From positions 1 through 58,699 of the forward strand of contig NZ_PXWG01000033.1 in the NCBI RefSeq assembly GCF_003011965.1: a DNA stretch of 58,699 nucleotides, in the 5' to 3' direction. The notes beneath the pieces are model-generated. The model saw nothing but the letters and a program-made list of their open reading frames with translations. It ran no database searches and was not told the DNA's origin. The stretch's first letter is position 1, and the number at the start of each line of letters is the position of its first letter. The position numbers were made by a program, and so were the translations under genes. The DNA comes from Streptosporangium nondiastaticum (GTDB taxonomy: Bacteria > Actinomycetota > Actinomycetes > Streptomycetales > Streptomycetaceae). Positions 15,675 through 23,703 of this stretch are shown piece by piece.

Positions 15675-15710
15675 ACTCAGTCTTCGATCACCGGACTCAT
15701 TCTTCGATCA
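15671..15710. repeat. 20-bp tandem repeat spanning the sigH stop codon
   Basis: CCGGACTCAGTCTTCGATCA (15671-15690) is followed immediately by the same sequence with one change (15691-15710). The second copy contains the last three codons of sigH and its TGA (complement at 15697-15699). Confidence 0.9.
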
Positions 15711-16611
15711 GCAGCCTGTCCCGCAGCTGGGCCAGTGTCCGCGCCAGCAGCCGCGACACGTGCATCTGCGAGATCCCGACCTCCTGGGCGATCTGCGACT
15801 GGGTCATGTTGCCGAAGAACCGCAGCAGAAGGATCTTCTTCTCCCGCGGCGGCAGGTCCTCCAGCAGCGGCTTCAGCGACTCGCGGTACTCGACGCCCTC
15901 CAGCGCCTCGTCCTCCGCGCCGAGCGTGTCCGCCACGGCCGGCGACTCGTCGTCCGTGTCGGGCACGTCGAGGGAGAGGGTGCTGTAGGCGTTGGCGGAC
16001 TCCAGGCCCTCCAGCACCTCCTCCTCGGAGATCCCCAGGTGCTCGGCCAGCTCGTGGACCGTGGGCGCGCGGCCGTGCCGCTGGGAGAGCTCCGCGGTGG
16101 CCGTGGTCAGGGCCAGCCGCAGCTCCTGCAGCCGGCGCGGGACCCGGACCGCCCAGCCCTTGTCGCGGAAGTGCCGCTTGATCTCCCCGACCACCGTGGG
16201 CGTCGCGTACGTGGAGAACTCCACGCCGCGGTCCGGATCGAACCGGTCCACCGACTTGATCAGGCCGATCGTCGCGACCTGGGTCAGGTCGTCCAGCGGC
16301 TCACCCCGGTTGCGGAAGCGCCGGGCCAGGTGCTCCACCAGCGGCAGGTGCATCCGCACGAGGTGGTTGCGCAGCTCGGCCCGCTCGGGCGAGCCGTCCG
16401 GCAGCGCGCGCAGCTCGATGAACAGGGCCCGGGCACCGCTGCGGTCCTGCGCGGTGGAGTGCCGGTGCTCGTGCTGGTCCATGTGGTCCGCCCGCTCTGG
16501 TGGGTCGCTCGCCTCGTCCGGCGCGGGATTCGCAGGATCGCCCGGCAGCTGTCGGGCAGGCTGCTGCGGGATGGCCGGGGTACGCACCCCCCGCGACGAT
16601 GCAGTACTCAC
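15697..16611 (-). CDS. sigH: SigH, SigB/SigF-family stress-response sigma factor
   Basis: The 304-residue sigma factor starts at GTG 16611 (MSTASSRGVRT), with GGAAGAGGGGG upstream and 16 bp after the anti-sigma stop. An internal ATG at 16482 (MDQHEHRH) could give a shorter form; S. coelicolor SigH is known in several lengths. Region 2 (LPLVEHLARRFRNRGEPLDDLTQVATIGLIKSVDRFDP) and region 4.2 (MTQSQIAQEVGISQMHVSRLLAR) are complete. Together with the upstream anti-sigma gene this is the osmotic-stress and development locus described in S. coelicolor. A 20-bp tandem repeat covers its stop codon. Confidence 0.93.
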   Translation of the reverse strand: MSTASSRGVRTPAIPQQPARQLPGDPANPAPDEASDPPERADHMDQHEHRHSTAQDRSGARALFIELRALPDGSPERAELRNHLVRMHLPLVEHLARRFRNRGEPLDDLTQVATIGLIKSVDRFDPDRGVEFSTYATPTVVGEIKRHFRDKGWAVRVPRRLQELRLALTTATAELSQRHGRAPTVHELAEHLGISEEEVLEGLESANAYSTLSLDVPDTDDESPAVADTLGAEDEALEGVEYRESLKPLLEDLPPREKKILLLRFFGNMTQSQIAQEVGISQMHVSRLLARTLAQLRDRLLIEE

Positions 16612-16627
16612 GGAGCCCCCTCTTCCG

Positions 16628-17041
16628 TCACGGCTGTCCGGGGCCGGCGCCGCGCTTCTTGTGCAGGCTGATGCTGACCGTACGGTCGTCGGCGACGGTC
16701 GAGTCGACCTCACCGGCCAGGGCGGAGAGCACCGTCCAGGCGAAGGTGTCGCGCTCGGGTGCGCGGCCGTCCGTGGTGGGTGCCGAGACGGTCACCCGCA
16801 GCGCGTCGCCCACCAGGCGGAAGACGCAGCTGAGAACGGAGCCGGGCACCGCTTGTTGCAGAAGGATCGCGCACGCCTCGTCCACCGCGATGCGCAAGTC
16901 CTCGATCTCGTCGAGGGTGAAGTCCAAGCGGGCCGCGAGACCGGCTGTCGCCGTTCGCAGCACCGACAGGTAGGCACCCGCAGCGGGCAGCCGGACTTCC
17001 ACGAAGTCCTGGGTCCCGGGCTCGCCTGCGATTGGGGACAC
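16628..17041 (-). CDS. ushX: Anti-sigma factor of SigH (RsbW-type ATPase/kinase)
   Basis: The 137-residue HATPase protein of the RsbW/SpoIIAB group is named UshX, RshA or PrsH in S. coelicolor. The N-box DLRIAVDEACAILLQ at 49-63 places Cys57 where many relatives have another small residue; the C-terminal part ERDTFAWTVLSALAGEV is typical. It should bind and silence SigH, and be relieved by anti-anti-sigma proteins not in this window. I start at GTG 17041, with GGAGG five bases upstream. The frame is open upstream to 17143, but that part has no family similarity. It is directly upstream of sigH on one transcript. Confidence 0.92.
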   Translation of the reverse strand: MSPIAGEPGTQDFVEVRLPAAGAYLSVLRTATAGLAARLDFTLDEIEDLRIAVDEACAILLQQAVPGSVLSCVFRLVGDALRVTVSAPTTDGRAPERDTFAWTVLSALAGEVDSTVADDRTVSISLHKKRGAGPGQP

Positions 17042-17203
17042 CCTCACCTCCAAGGTGGCACAAGCTTCTTGAGCTGTTACGAGCGCCGGCCCCCGCCCTC
17101 GGCCGCCCTTCGGTCGAAGGCCGTGCGCGGGCCGGTGCGGCACATGGTTCGGCTGCGACGCTATCGCGATCTGCGGGTCCGTGGAGCAGCCCCGAGACTG
17201 TCA

Positions 17204-17222
17204 CTCATGGTAAACCCATGAG
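17204..17222. promoter_or_regulatory. Inverted repeat upstream of the anti-sigma/sigH operon
   Basis: CTCATGG (17204-17210) and CCATGAG (17216-17222) flank TAAAC. It lies about 165 bp before the anti-sigma start, in the only gene-free segment there, and includes an AGTGA half-site (complement). It may be an operator; the regulator is unknown. Confidence 0.4.
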
Positions 17223-17271
17223 CACGGACAGTGGCTAGGGGTTTGGGGCCTCAAATCGAAAGAGCTGTCGC

Positions 17272-17796
17272 CTAGTTGGGATTTTCGTCACTCTGCGCGA
17301 GCGCCGCAAGGGTCCGGAGGGGTTCTCCGGACAAGCGGTAGGTGGTCCATTCGTCCATCGGTTCGGCGCCGAGGGACTTGTAGAACCCGATCGAGGGCGT
17401 GTTCCAGTCCAGCACTGACCATTCGAAACGCTGGTAGCCGCGCTCCGTGCAGATCCGGGCGAGGGCCGCGAGGAGCGCCTTGCCGTGCCCTCCGCCGCGC
17501 GCCTCCGGGCGCACGTAGAGATCCTCCAGGTAGACACCGTGCGTGCCTGTCCACGTGGAGAAGTTGCGGAACCAGATCGCGAAGCCCACCGGTTCCGGCG
17601 CTCCGGACGCGCCGTCGCCCGCATTTTCGTCACTCTCCGCTATCAGGGCGAAGGCCGCGGGATGCTCCCCGAAGAGCGCCTCGCGCAGCTGTTCCTCGGT
17701 CGCCCGGGCATCCTCCAGGGCCCTTTCGTACGCCGCGAGTTCGCGGATCATCGCGTGGACGGCGGGAACGTCTGCGGGCGTCGCGGCTCGGATCAT
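17272..17796 (-). CDS. GNAT-family N-acetyltransferase (diamine acetyltransferase-like)
   Basis: The 174-residue protein has one GNAT fold: the acetyl-CoA loop ARGGGHGKALLAAL (about 97-110) and VYLEDLYVRPEARG before it. The VLDWNTPSIGFYKSLGAEPMDEWTTYRL C-terminus is characteristic of the spermidine/diamine acetyltransferase-like subgroup. The substrate is therefore probably an amine, but this is inferred. ATG 17796 follows TAGCAT by 5 bases and has no ribosome site, so a leaderless message is likely. The next gene upstream encodes a small zinc-finger protein 22 bp away on the same strand. Confidence 0.88.
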   Translation of the reverse strand: MIRAATPADVPAVHAMIRELAAYERALEDARATEEQLREALFGEHPAAFALIAESDENAGDGASGAPEPVGFAIWFRNFSTWTGTHGVYLEDLYVRPEARGGGHGKALLAALARICTERGYQRFEWSVLDWNTPSIGFYKSLGAEPMDEWTTYRLSGEPLRTLAALAQSDENPN

Positions 17797-17818
17797 GCGT
17801 GCATGCTAGCGGGCGGCG

Positions 17819-18079
17819 TCAGACGAGCCGCTGGTCCACATAGCACCAGCGCCAGCTCTGGCCCGGCTCGTAGCTGCGCATCACGGCGTGGCCGGTCTCC
17901 GCGAAGTGCGCCGTGGCGTGCCGGTACGGCGAGGAGTCGCAGCAGCCGACGTGGCCGCAGACCAGGCACAGCCGCAGCTGCACGGGGTGGCTGCCGGCCG
18001 CCTCGCACTCCGGGCACGTCGGGTATGCGGCGACGGGCTCGGGGCGCGGCAGCCCGGGAAGATGCTGGCACTCGCTCAT
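17819..18079 (-). CDS. UBP-type zinc-finger protein
   Basis: The 86-residue protein consists of a single ZnF-UBP-like domain. Cys4, Cys22, Cys25, Cys38, Cys41, Cys46/47 and His54, His58, His64 give the C/H ladder (LCLVCGHVGCCDSSPYRHATAHFAETGHAVM). In eukaryotes this fold binds the ubiquitin C-terminus. Stand-alone bacterial versions are widespread in actinobacteria and their role is not established. ATG 18079 lies 9 bases after TAATCT with no ribosome site, which suggests a leaderless start. It is divergent from the antiporter gene. Confidence 0.88.
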   Translation of the reverse strand: MSECQHLPGLPRPEPVAAYPTCPECEAAGSHPVQLRLCLVCGHVGCCDSSPYRHATAHFAETGHAVMRSYEPGQSWRWCYVDQRLV

Positions 18080-18158
18080 GATTGCCAGATTAGATCGCAC
18101 CGCCGACACGCGAGCCCGCGGGCCGGGCGGAACGCACGAGGGGACAGACACCGCACCG

Positions 18159-19760
18159 ATGGACGTCATGCCACTGCTGATGCTGGTCGCGGTCGCCGCC
18201 GCCGTGGCCGGCGCGGCCCGCCGCACCCCCGTGCCCGCGCCCCTGCTGCTCGTCGCCGCGGGCCTCGCCGCCTCGTACGTCCCCGGCGTCCCGGACTACA
18301 CGCTCGACCCCGGCGTCGTGCTGCCCCTCCTGCTGCCGCCCCTGCTGCACACGGCCGCCCTCGACAGCTCCTACCTCGACCTGCGGGCCAACGTCCGCCC
18401 CGTGGCCCTGCTGTCCGTCGGCTACGTCCTCTTCGCGACGCTCGCCGTCGGGTACGCGGCCTTCCTCGTCGTCCCCGGGATGCCCCTGACGGCCGCCCTC
18501 GTGCTCGGCGCGGTCGTCGCCCCGCCCGACGCCGTCGCGGCCACCGCCATCGCCCGCCGCCTCGGCCTGCCCTCCCGGATCACCACCATCCTGCAGGGCG
18601 AGTCCCTGGTGAACGACGCCACCGCGATCACCGCCTACAAGGTGGCCCTCGCCGCCGCCATCGGCACCGGCGCGACCTGGGGCAAGGGCATCGAGGAGTT
18701 CGCCGTCGCCTCCCTCGGCGGCATCGGCGTCGGCCTGGCCCTCATGGTGCCGCTGCACTGGCTCCGCAAGCACCTGCGCGAGCCGCTCCTGCAGAACACC
18801 CTCTCCCTGCTGATCCCCTTCGCCGCCTACGCCGCCGCCGAGGAGGTCCACGCCTCCGGCGTGCTCGCCGTCGTGGTCGTCGGCCTCTGGCTCGGCCACC
18901 ACGCCTGGCAGGTCGACTTCGCGACCCGGCTGCAGGAGGCCGCCGTGTGGAAGATGGTCTCCTTCGTCCTGGAGTCCGCCGTCTTCGCCCTCATCGGCCT
19001 GCAGCTGCCCGTCGTCGTGCGCGGCCTCGGCGACTACGGCGCGGGGCCCGCCGCCTGGTACGCGGTCGCCGTCTTCCTCGCCGTCGTCGCCGCCCGCTTC
19101 GTGTGGGTCTTCCCCGCGACGTTCCTGCCGCGCGCCCTGTCCGCGCGGATCCGGGCCCGGGAGACCGACACCACCTGGAAGAACCCGCTCGTCGTCGGCT
19201 GGGCCGGCATGCGCGGCGTGGTCTCCCTGGCCATCGCCTTCTCCATCCCCCTCACCACGGGCGCCGGGGCGCCCTTCCCCGAGCGCAACCTCGTCCTCTT
19301 CCTCACCTTCACGACCGTCATCGGCACGCTCGTCGTCCAGGGCCTCACCCTGCCCCCGCTCATCCGCCTGCTGCGGCTGCCCGCGCGCGACAGCGCCGCG
19401 GAGACCCTTGCGGAGGCACAGGCCCAGAACGAGGCCTCACTCGCCGCCGAGCGGCGCCTGGACGAGCTCCTCGCCGACGAACGGAACGCCCTGCCGGCGC
19501 CCCTCGCCGACCGGCTCCGGGTCGTCATGGAGCGGCGCCGCAACGCGGTGTGGGAGCGGCTGGGGACGGTCAGCGCGGTGACGGGGGAGTCCGCGGACGA
19601 CATCTACCGGCGGCTCGCCCGCGAAATGATCGGGGCGGAGAGGGAGGTCTTCGTGCGGTTGCGCGACGAGCGGCGGATCGATGACGAGATGCTGCGGACG
19701 TTGTTGCGGCGGCTGGACTTGGAGGAAGCCGCCGCCTATCGCGAGGAGGGTGCGGCATGA
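18159..19760 (+). CDS. CPA1-family Na+/H+ antiporter
   Basis: The 533-residue membrane protein has about 11-12 hydrophobic segments up to residue 410. The CPA1 core motif is clear at about 120-155: GAVVAPPDAVAATAIARRLGLP (the PD pair lies in the unwound helix), then ILQGESLVNDATA with the ND ion-site motif. WAGMRGVVSLAIAF (about 348-361) is the conserved later helix. The C-terminal 120 residues are charged, likely helical and cytoplasmic, as in NhaP/NHE-type regulators. It should exchange Na+ or K+ for protons. The start is ATG 18159. Its stop abuts the stop of the convergent deaminase gene, with no base between the two stops. Confidence 0.92.
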   Translation: MDVMPLLMLVAVAAAVAGAARRTPVPAPLLLVAAGLAASYVPGVPDYTLDPGVVLPLLLPPLLHTAALDSSYLDLRANVRPVALLSVGYVLFATLAVGYAAFLVVPGMPLTAALVLGAVVAPPDAVAATAIARRLGLPSRITTILQGESLVNDATAITAYKVALAAAIGTGATWGKGIEEFAVASLGGIGVGLALMVPLHWLRKHLREPLLQNTLSLLIPFAAYAAAEEVHASGVLAVVVVGLWLGHHAWQVDFATRLQEAAVWKMVSFVLESAVFALIGLQLPVVVRGLGDYGAGPAAWYAVAVFLAVVAARFVWVFPATFLPRALSARIRARETDTTWKNPLVVGWAGMRGVVSLAIAFSIPLTTGAGAPFPERNLVLFLTFTTVIGTLVVQGLTLPPLIRLLRLPARDSAAETLAEAQAQNEASLAAERRLDELLADERNALPAPLADRLRVVMERRRNAVWERLGTVSAVTGESADDIYRRLAREMIGAEREVFVRLRDERRIDDEMLRTLLRRLDLEEAAAYREEGAA

Positions 19761-20681
19761 TCACGGCGCTCCCGTGATCACCGCCACCGCCGTCGTTCCC
19801 CTCGGGAACGCGCCCTCCTCCGTCAAGGTCGTCAGGCCGTACAGCATCTTCGCCACGTACAGCCGTTCCAGCGGCAACCCGTGCCGGGCCGTGAAGTCGT
19901 CGGCGAAGGCGTCCAGCGCGGGGGACGTGCGGGCGTAGCCGCCGCAGTGGAAGCGCTCGTCAAGCCGCCACGTCCCGCGCCGACCGCCGAACGCCTCCCC
20001 CTGCAGCCGCTCGACCTCCGCGCCCAGGAAGCCGCCCTTGAGCACGGGGAAGCCGATCGCCCGCTGCCCCTCGCCGAGGCCCGCGGCGAGCCCGGCGAGC
20101 GTGCCGCCCGTGCCGCACGCGACCCCGACGACGTCCGCCATCCCGCGCAGTTCGCGCCCGAGCTCCGCGCAGCCGAGCACGGCCGCTCCGTTCGACCCGC
20201 CCTCGGGCACGACGAAGCAGTCGCCGCCCGCCCGCTCGACCAGCCCGGCCAGCACCTCCGGCTCGGTCTTGCGGCGGTACGTGGCCCGGTCCGTGAACAG
20301 CAGCCGCATGCCGGACGCGGCGCAGTAGCGCAGCGAGGGGTTCAGCGGCCGGTCGGCGAGCTCCTCGCCCCGGACGACGCCGACGGTGGCGAAGCCGAGC
20401 AGGCGGCCCGCCGCGGCCGTGGCCCGCAGGTGGTTGGAGTACGCGCCGCCGAACGTCAGCAGGGTGCGCCGGCCCGCCCCGGCCGCGGCCTCCAGGTTGG
20501 GCGCGAGCTTGCGCCACTTGTTGCCCGGCAGCTCGGGGTGTATCAGGTCGTCCCGCTTGAGCAGCAGGCGCACGCCGTGCCGCGCGAACCTCTCGTCCGG
20601 GAGCTCCACGAGCGGCGACGGCAGCCGCGGCCGCAGGCCGGCGAGCCCGGCGCTGCCGGCGGCGGAGGGATGGCTGGTCAC
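19761..20681 (-). CDS. PLP-dependent ACC deaminase/D-cysteine desulfhydrase family protein
   Basis: The 306-residue fold-type II PLP enzyme has the Schiff-base lysine most likely at Lys55 in GNKWRKL, and the ligand-binding TFGGAYSNHLRA follows at about 76-87. ACGTGGTLAGL is the phosphate loop. Relatives are 1-aminocyclopropane-1-carboxylate deaminase and D-cysteine desulfhydrase. Sequence alone does not separate the two activities, and D-cysteine desulfhydrase is the more common one in bacteria. I start at GTG 20681 (TGGGGG upstream) rather than at the 20-residue-longer frame start. Confidence 0.88.
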   Translation of the reverse strand: MTSHPSAAGSAGLAGLRPRLPSPLVELPDERFARHGVRLLLKRDDLIHPELPGNKWRKLAPNLEAAAGAGRRTLLTFGGAYSNHLRATAAAGRLLGFATVGVVRGEELADRPLNPSLRYCAASGMRLLFTDRATYRRKTEPEVLAGLVERAGGDCFVVPEGGSNGAAVLGCAELGRELRGMADVVGVACGTGGTLAGLAAGLGEGQRAIGFPVLKGGFLGAEVERLQGEAFGGRRGTWRLDERFHCGGYARTSPALDAFADDFTARHGLPLERLYVAKMLYGLTTLTEEGAFPRGTTAVAVITGAP

Positions 20682-20724
20682 GCCCCCATTGTCGCGCGAG
20701 CGGGCCGGCGGGCCACGGCGCGCC

Positions 20725-21315
20725 TCACTTGAGGCGCTCACGGACCCGCTCGCGGAGCCACTCCATGGAGAAGCCGACGGGGTCGACCTTTCCGGGCCGC
20801 CACTCCAGGTGGCCGATGACGGAGCGCTCGGTCCAGCCGTGGTGCCGGCAGATCGCGGCCGCCACCTGCTCGACGGCCCGCAGCTGGACCTGCGGCCAGG
20901 GGTCCTCCCCGTCGCCGCGGTTGACGCACTCGAAGCCGTAGAAGTGGACGTTCCCGTCGGTGTCCGCCCACCGCACGGGAGGCAGCCGCTTCTCGGCGAT
21001 CACCGCGCTCAGCACGTCCCCGTCGCCGGCGCCCGCGTGGTTGACGCGCCCGCAGCCGGTGAGGTGGATCGTGCCGTCCTTCGCGATGACCCCGTGGCAC
21101 AGGGGGCCGGGCAGCTCCTCGTAGCCGTTCCAGCAGAGCCGGACGGTGCTGTCCGTGCCCGCGGTGGCGGAATGGTGGATCATCACGCCGTTGACGGGCC
21201 CCCAGGGGCCGTGCCCGTGGCGGTTGTGGTTGCGCCAGCCCTCCACCTCGACGACGGTGGCGCCCTCGCGTCTGAGCGCGGCCAGGAATTCGCTCGCGGA
21301 CATGGGTGGGGCCAT
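20725..21315 (-). CDS. N-acetylmuramoyl-L-alanine amidase / PGRP-like domain protein
   Basis: The 196-residue amidase_2-type zinc hydrolase has His48 in MIHHSAT, His near VNHAG and a C-terminal IGHLEWRPGKVDP that supplies the remaining zinc ligand and catalytic Lys/Asp. The start ATG 21315 has GAGGAGG upstream. I see no signal peptide, so either it acts inside the cell, for example on muropeptides, or it leaves by another route. It is divergent from the glutaminase gene. The strong zinc motif makes the fold sure and the location unsure. Confidence 0.87.
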   Translation of the reverse strand: MAPPMSASEFLAALRREGATVVEVEGWRNHNRHGHGPWGPVNGVMIHHSATAGTDSTVRLCWNGYEELPGPLCHGVIAKDGTIHLTGCGRVNHAGAGDGDVLSAVIAEKRLPPVRWADTDGNVHFYGFECVNRGDGEDPWPQVQLRAVEQVAAAICRHHGWTERSVIGHLEWRPGKVDPVGFSMEWLRERVRERLK

Positions 21316-21525
21316 GCCGCCCTCCTCGGTAGTTCGGTGGGTCGGTCGCTCCGTAGAGCAGGTGGCGTACGCCGGTCGCGTAGGCCGAATGACCCCCTTG
21401 TACCCAAAAGTTCGCAGGTGGCCCGGGCGTTCGGATATCGTGCGAGCCGATCCGGCCGTTGGCCGAATATCCCACCGATCGCATCGTCGACAGCGCCGTC
21501 GACACGGAAGTACGGACCAAGGACT

Positions 21526-22437
21526 GTGGACTACCAGGCCGTCCTCGAAGAAGTCGCCGCCTTCGCCAAGCCGCTCGTCGGCCGTGGCCAGGTGGCCGAC
21601 TACATCCCGGCCCTCGCCGGCGTGGACATCAACCAGTTCGGCATGGCCGTCGCGGACGTCGACGGCGGGGTGTACGGCATCGGGGACTGGGAGCGGCCGT
21701 TCTCCGTGCAGTCCATCTCCAAGGCGTTCAGCCTGGCGCTCGTCCTGGCCGAGGGCGGCGGCAAGATCTGGGAGCGGGTCGGGACGGAACCGTCCGGAAA
21801 CCCCTTCAACTCCCTGGTCCAACTCGAATACGAGAACGGCATCCCGCGCAACCCGTTCATCAACGCGGGCGCGCTCGTCGTCACCGACCGGCTGCAGACC
21901 CTCACCGGCGACGCCAGCACCACCATGCTGGAGTTCCTGCGCGCCGAGAGCGGCAACCCCGAGGTCTCCTTCGACCCCGCCGTCGCCGCCTCCGAGACCG
22001 AGCACGGCGACCGCAACGCCGCCCTCGCCCACTTCATGGCCAGCTACGGCAACCTCGACAACCCCGTCCCCACGGTCCTGGAGCACTACTTCTGGCAGTG
22101 CTCCATCGAGATGAGCTGCCGCGACCTCGCCCGCGCGGGCAGTTTCCTCGCCCGCCACGGGCTGCGCGCCGACGGCTCCCGGCTGCTGCCGCGGCGCGAG
22201 GCGAAGCAGGTCAACGCCGTCATGCTCACGTGCGGGACGTACGACGCGGCGGGGGACTTCGCCTACCGGGTGGGGCTGCCGGGCAAGAGCGGCGTCGGGG
22301 GCGGCATCGTCGCGGTGATACCGGGGCGGTGCGCGTTGTGCGTGTGGAGTCCGGGGCTGGACACGCGGGGCAACTCCGTCGCGGGTGTGGCCGCGCTTGA
22401 CCACTTCACGACTCTGACCGGGTGGTCGGTGTTCTGA
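21526..22437 (+). CDS. glsA: Glutaminase (beta-lactamase-like fold)
   Basis: The 303-residue protein hydrolyses L-glutamine to glutamate and ammonia. The serine-lysine pair is visible as QSISKAF (Ser63/Lys66), in the SxxK arrangement of the penicillin-binding-protein fold. GNPFNSLVQLE, NPFINAGALV, MSCRDLA and GVGGGIVAVIPG are family signatures. The start GTG 21526 has AAGGA upstream and gives MDYQAVLEEV; the longer open frame upstream is antisense to the amidase gene. A 12-bp stem terminator shared with the convergent fabH-like gene follows. Confidence 0.95.
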   Translation: MDYQAVLEEVAAFAKPLVGRGQVADYIPALAGVDINQFGMAVADVDGGVYGIGDWERPFSVQSISKAFSLALVLAEGGGKIWERVGTEPSGNPFNSLVQLEYENGIPRNPFINAGALVVTDRLQTLTGDASTTMLEFLRAESGNPEVSFDPAVAASETEHGDRNAALAHFMASYGNLDNPVPTVLEHYFWQCSIEMSCRDLARAGSFLARHGLRADGSRLLPRREAKQVNAVMLTCGTYDAAGDFAYRVGLPGKSGVGGGIVAVIPGRCALCVWSPGLDTRGNSVAGVAALDHFTTLTGWSVF

Positions 22438-22470
22438 GCCCGGCCGCGGGCCGCATGCGGCTGGACGCGC

Positions 22471-22511
22471 CCCGTAAGGGGCACCCCGCCATGGAGGCCG
22501 CCCCTTACGGG
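22471..22511. terminator. Bidirectional terminator between glsA and the KAS III gene
   Basis: CCCGTAAGGGGC (22471-22482) and GCCCCTTACGGG (22500-22511) form a perfect 12-bp stem. The right arm contains the TAA stop of the minus-strand gene (22505-22507). Confidence 0.85.
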
Positions 22512-23443
22512 CAGCGGATGACCTGGCCCGCGTACGACAGGTTCCCGCCGAAGCCGAACAGCAGGATCGGCGCGCCCGACGGGATCTCCCCGCGCTCGAC
22601 GAGCTTGGACAGCGCCAGCGGGATGCTCGCGGCGGACGTGTTGCCGGACTCGGTGACGTCCGTCGCGACGACGGCGTTGACCGCCCCGAGCTTCCGGGCG
22701 ACGGGCTCGATGATCCGCAGGTTGGCCTGGTGCAGGACGACGGCCGCCAGGTCCTCCGGCGCGATCCCGGCCCGCTCGCACACCCGGCGGGCGATGGGCG
22801 GCAGCTGCGTGGTGGCCCAGCGGTAGACCGACTGGCCCTCCTGGGAGAAGCGCGAGGGCGTGCCCTCGATGCGTACGGCGTGCCCCATGCCGGGCACCGA
22901 GCCCCACACGACCGGTCCGATCTCGGGCTCGATGGAGGCCGTGACGACGGCGGCGCCCGCGCCGTCGCCGGTCAGGACGCACGTCGTGCGGTCGGTCCAG
23001 TCCGTCACGGAGGTGAACTTCTCCACCCCGATGACCAGGGCGTTCGTCGCGGCGCCGGCGCGGATGGCGTGGTCGGCGCTGGCGAGGGCGTGCGTGAAGC
23101 CGGAGCAGACGACGTTGACGTCCATCACGGCGGGCGTGGCGAGGCCGAGCGCGGCGGCGACCCGGGCGGCCGTGTTGGGGCTGCGGTCGTCGGCGGTGCA
23201 GGTGGCGACGAGGACGAGGTCGATCTCGTCCGCCGCGAGCCCGCTGTGGGCCAGCGCCTTGCCGCCGGCCTCGGTCGCCATGTCGGCGACCGTCTCGCCG
23301 GGCTCGGCGATCCGGCGCGTGCGGATGCCGACGCGCGAGCGGATCCACTCGTCGCTGGTGTCGACCATGGCCGCCAGTTCGTCGTTGGTCAGCACCCTGG
23401 CGGGCTGGTAGTGGCCGAGGGCGAGGACGCGGGAGCCGGTCAT
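22505..23443 (-). CDS. Beta-ketoacyl-ACP synthase III family protein (FabH-like)
   Basis: The 312-residue thiolase-fold condensing enzyme has Cys113 (NVVCSGFTHAL) as the acyl-accepting residue, His in VVLHQANLRII and Asn in ESGNTSAASIP; these complete the KAS III triad. SDEWIRSRVGIRTRRI at the N-terminus is typical. It lies alone, without acpP, fabD or fabF neighbours, so it is likely a paralogue rather than the housekeeping FabH, perhaps priming a special fatty acid or acyl chain. ATG 23443 has GGAGGAA upstream. Confidence 0.93.
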   Translation of the reverse strand: MTGSRVLALGHYQPARVLTNDELAAMVDTSDEWIRSRVGIRTRRIAEPGETVADMATEAGGKALAHSGLAADEIDLVLVATCTADDRSPNTAARVAAALGLATPAVMDVNVVCSGFTHALASADHAIRAGAATNALVIGVEKFTSVTDWTDRTTCVLTGDGAGAAVVTASIEPEIGPVVWGSVPGMGHAVRIEGTPSRFSQEGQSVYRWATTQLPPIARRVCERAGIAPEDLAAVVLHQANLRIIEPVARKLGAVNAVVATDVTESGNTSAASIPLALSKLVERGEIPSGAPILLFGFGGNLSYAGQVIRCP

Positions 23444-23606
23444 CGGCGGTTCCTCCGAGGCTGGCGGTCGGTACGAACGATCATGCGGTGAGTCCGGGTG
23501 CGCGGGTGATACCGGTGGTACGGGATTCACAAGTGTTGACGCTGCGGGCCCGTAACCGGGTATGTGATCCGCCCAATGTTCTGCCGCGATAACTGGCACA
23601 ACCCGC

Positions 23607-23636
23607 AGGGCCCGGCCGCTGCGGCGGCCGGGCCCT
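23607..23636 (-). terminator. Terminator after the alkaline phosphatase gene
   Basis: AGGGCCCGGCCGC (23607-23619) and GCGGCCGGGCCCT (23624-23636) form a perfect 13-bp stem with loop TGCG, 67 bp beyond the phosphatase stop. Confidence 0.88.
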
Positions 23637-23703
23637 GTCCCCCCTGTGGTGATCTGTGACGTTCTTTACGGCGTTCTCCGCGTCACCGGTGCGGCACGTC
23701 GCG

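Noticed and set aside
20386..21525. Longer N-terminus for the glutaminase
   Set aside because: The extra frame is antisense to the amidase gene; the protein family starts near GTG 21526.
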